A stretch of DNA of 15,372 nt, from positions 1 to 15,372 of the forward strand of contig JASHQY010000082.1 of NCBI GenBank assembly GCA_030038885.1. The letters are read 5' to 3'. Below are positions 14,922 to 15,372 of the stretch, one piece after another. This DNA comes from Thermoplasmata archaeon (lineage in GTDB: Archaea; Thermoplasmatota; Thermoplasmata; Lutacidiplasmatales; UBA184). Under the pieces are notes generated by a model, which was not told the origin of the DNA, ran no database searches, and saw only the letters and a list, made by a program, of their open reading frames with translations. Made by a program: the position numbers and the translations under genes. Position 1 is the first letter of the stretch; each line of letters starts with the position of its first letter.

Positions 14922-15372
14922 GTCCGAGAAATCGGGCACACCGGGTCCCCGACGAGCGCCGACACGGGTCCCGGGCCTCGGGGTTCTCGGCGGGGCCGCG
15001 GGTCGTTGCCACGCGCACTGATCGGGGAGCCCACGAAGATCGTCGAGTCGAAGAACGTCCGGTCCGCCGTCGTCCGCGTCGTCTTCCCACCGTCGTTGAC
15101 CCGGGTCGGGATAGCGAGACCAGAGGCCCCGGTAGAGCGCCGGAGAGACGCCGGCGGTCCGCGCGCCTTGCACGTCGGCATGCCAGCAGTCCCCCACATG
15201 CACCAGCCGGGAGGGTGGAACCTGCAATTGGGCCGCCGCGAAGCGGAACTGTTCGGGCGCCGGCTTCGCGCGGCCCGTATCGCACGAGGTGACGACCGTG
15301 TCGAACCGAGGACCCTCGCACCGGCGGAAGAACTCCTCCCACGTCGTGCCGGGTCGGGAACTATTGGTGAGG
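14916..15372 (-). CDS. HAD-superfamily hydrolase, C-terminal part (5' end outside window)
   Basis: The frame is open to the window edge at 15372 and ends with TAA at 14918-14916, so the N-terminal part with the catalytic DxD motif is missing. What remains shows HAD motif II (LTNSS, about 15357-15371), the motif III lysine in GRAKPAPEQF (about 15246-15275), and motif IV VHVGDCWHADVQGA with the metal-binding Asp (about 15165-15206). This places it with phosphatase/dehalogenase-like HAD proteins of subfamily IA. A tail of about 40 Pro/Arg/Gly-rich residues follows the usual family end (VLRLDDLRGLP). The substrate cannot be read from the sequence. It lies 40 nt upstream of the regulator on the same strand. 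Because no CobC or CobZ phosphatase is seen in this locus, a role in dephosphorylating a cobamide intermediate is one possibility. Confidence 0.85.
   Translation of the reverse strand, partial: LTNSSRPGTTWEEFFRRCEGPRFDTVVTSCDTGRAKPAPEQFRFAAAQLQVPPSRLVHVGDCWHADVQGARTAGVSPALYRGLWSRYPDPGQRRWEDDADDGGPDVLRLDDLRGLPDQCAWQRPAAPPRTPRPGTRVGARRGPGVPDFSDR

Overview
This GC-rich window looks archaeal and carries a dense cobamide (vitamin B12) salvage, remodelling and late-synthesis locus. Three things point to an archaeon: a CobY-type (not CobU-type) guanylyltransferase, CbiZ together with BtuFCD, and a TATA element about 26 nt upstream of an ATG with no visible Shine-Dalgarno sequence (4385-4416), the layout of a leaderless archaeal gene. 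The high GC would suit a GC-rich Thermoplasmatota-like lineage, but the exact group is a guess. No stretch longer than about 170 bases lacks a gene.

Layout. 1-897 is the C-terminal part of uvrB (+), followed closely by cobQ (cobyric acid synthase, +). bluB (-) converges on cobQ with a 28-nt overlap and is divergent from cbiZ (+). The two genes appear to share one symmetric TATA-like element inside an inverted repeat. A strong TATA precedes btuF-btuC-btuD (+), whose frames overlap. BtuD has an extra C-terminal domain, and a free-standing paralogue of that domain lies on the minus strand just downstream. cobO/cobA (+) converges with the cobS-cobY pair (-). cobT (+) diverges from cobS and converges with a minus-strand cluster which, in transcription order, is a HAD hydrolase (cut by the window edge), a winged-helix regulator, cbiB and cobD.

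How the genes work together. BtuFCD would import corrinoids and CobO would adenosylate them. CbiZ would remove the nucleotide loop of cobamides with the wrong lower ligand, giving adenosylcobyric acid, which CobQ would also supply from the de novo route. CobD makes aminopropanol phosphate and CbiB attaches it. CobY activates the product with GTP. BluB makes dimethylbenzimidazole (DMB), CobT converts it to alpha-ribazole phosphate, and CobS joins the two halves. The usual last phosphatase (CobC or CobZ) is not recognised here, and neither are the corrin-ring genes. The set looks like a converter of imported corrinoids into DMB-cobalamin.

The least explained parts are the duplicated BtuD C-terminal domain, the unassigned regulator, the HAD hydrolase and the symmetric bluB/cbiZ promoter.
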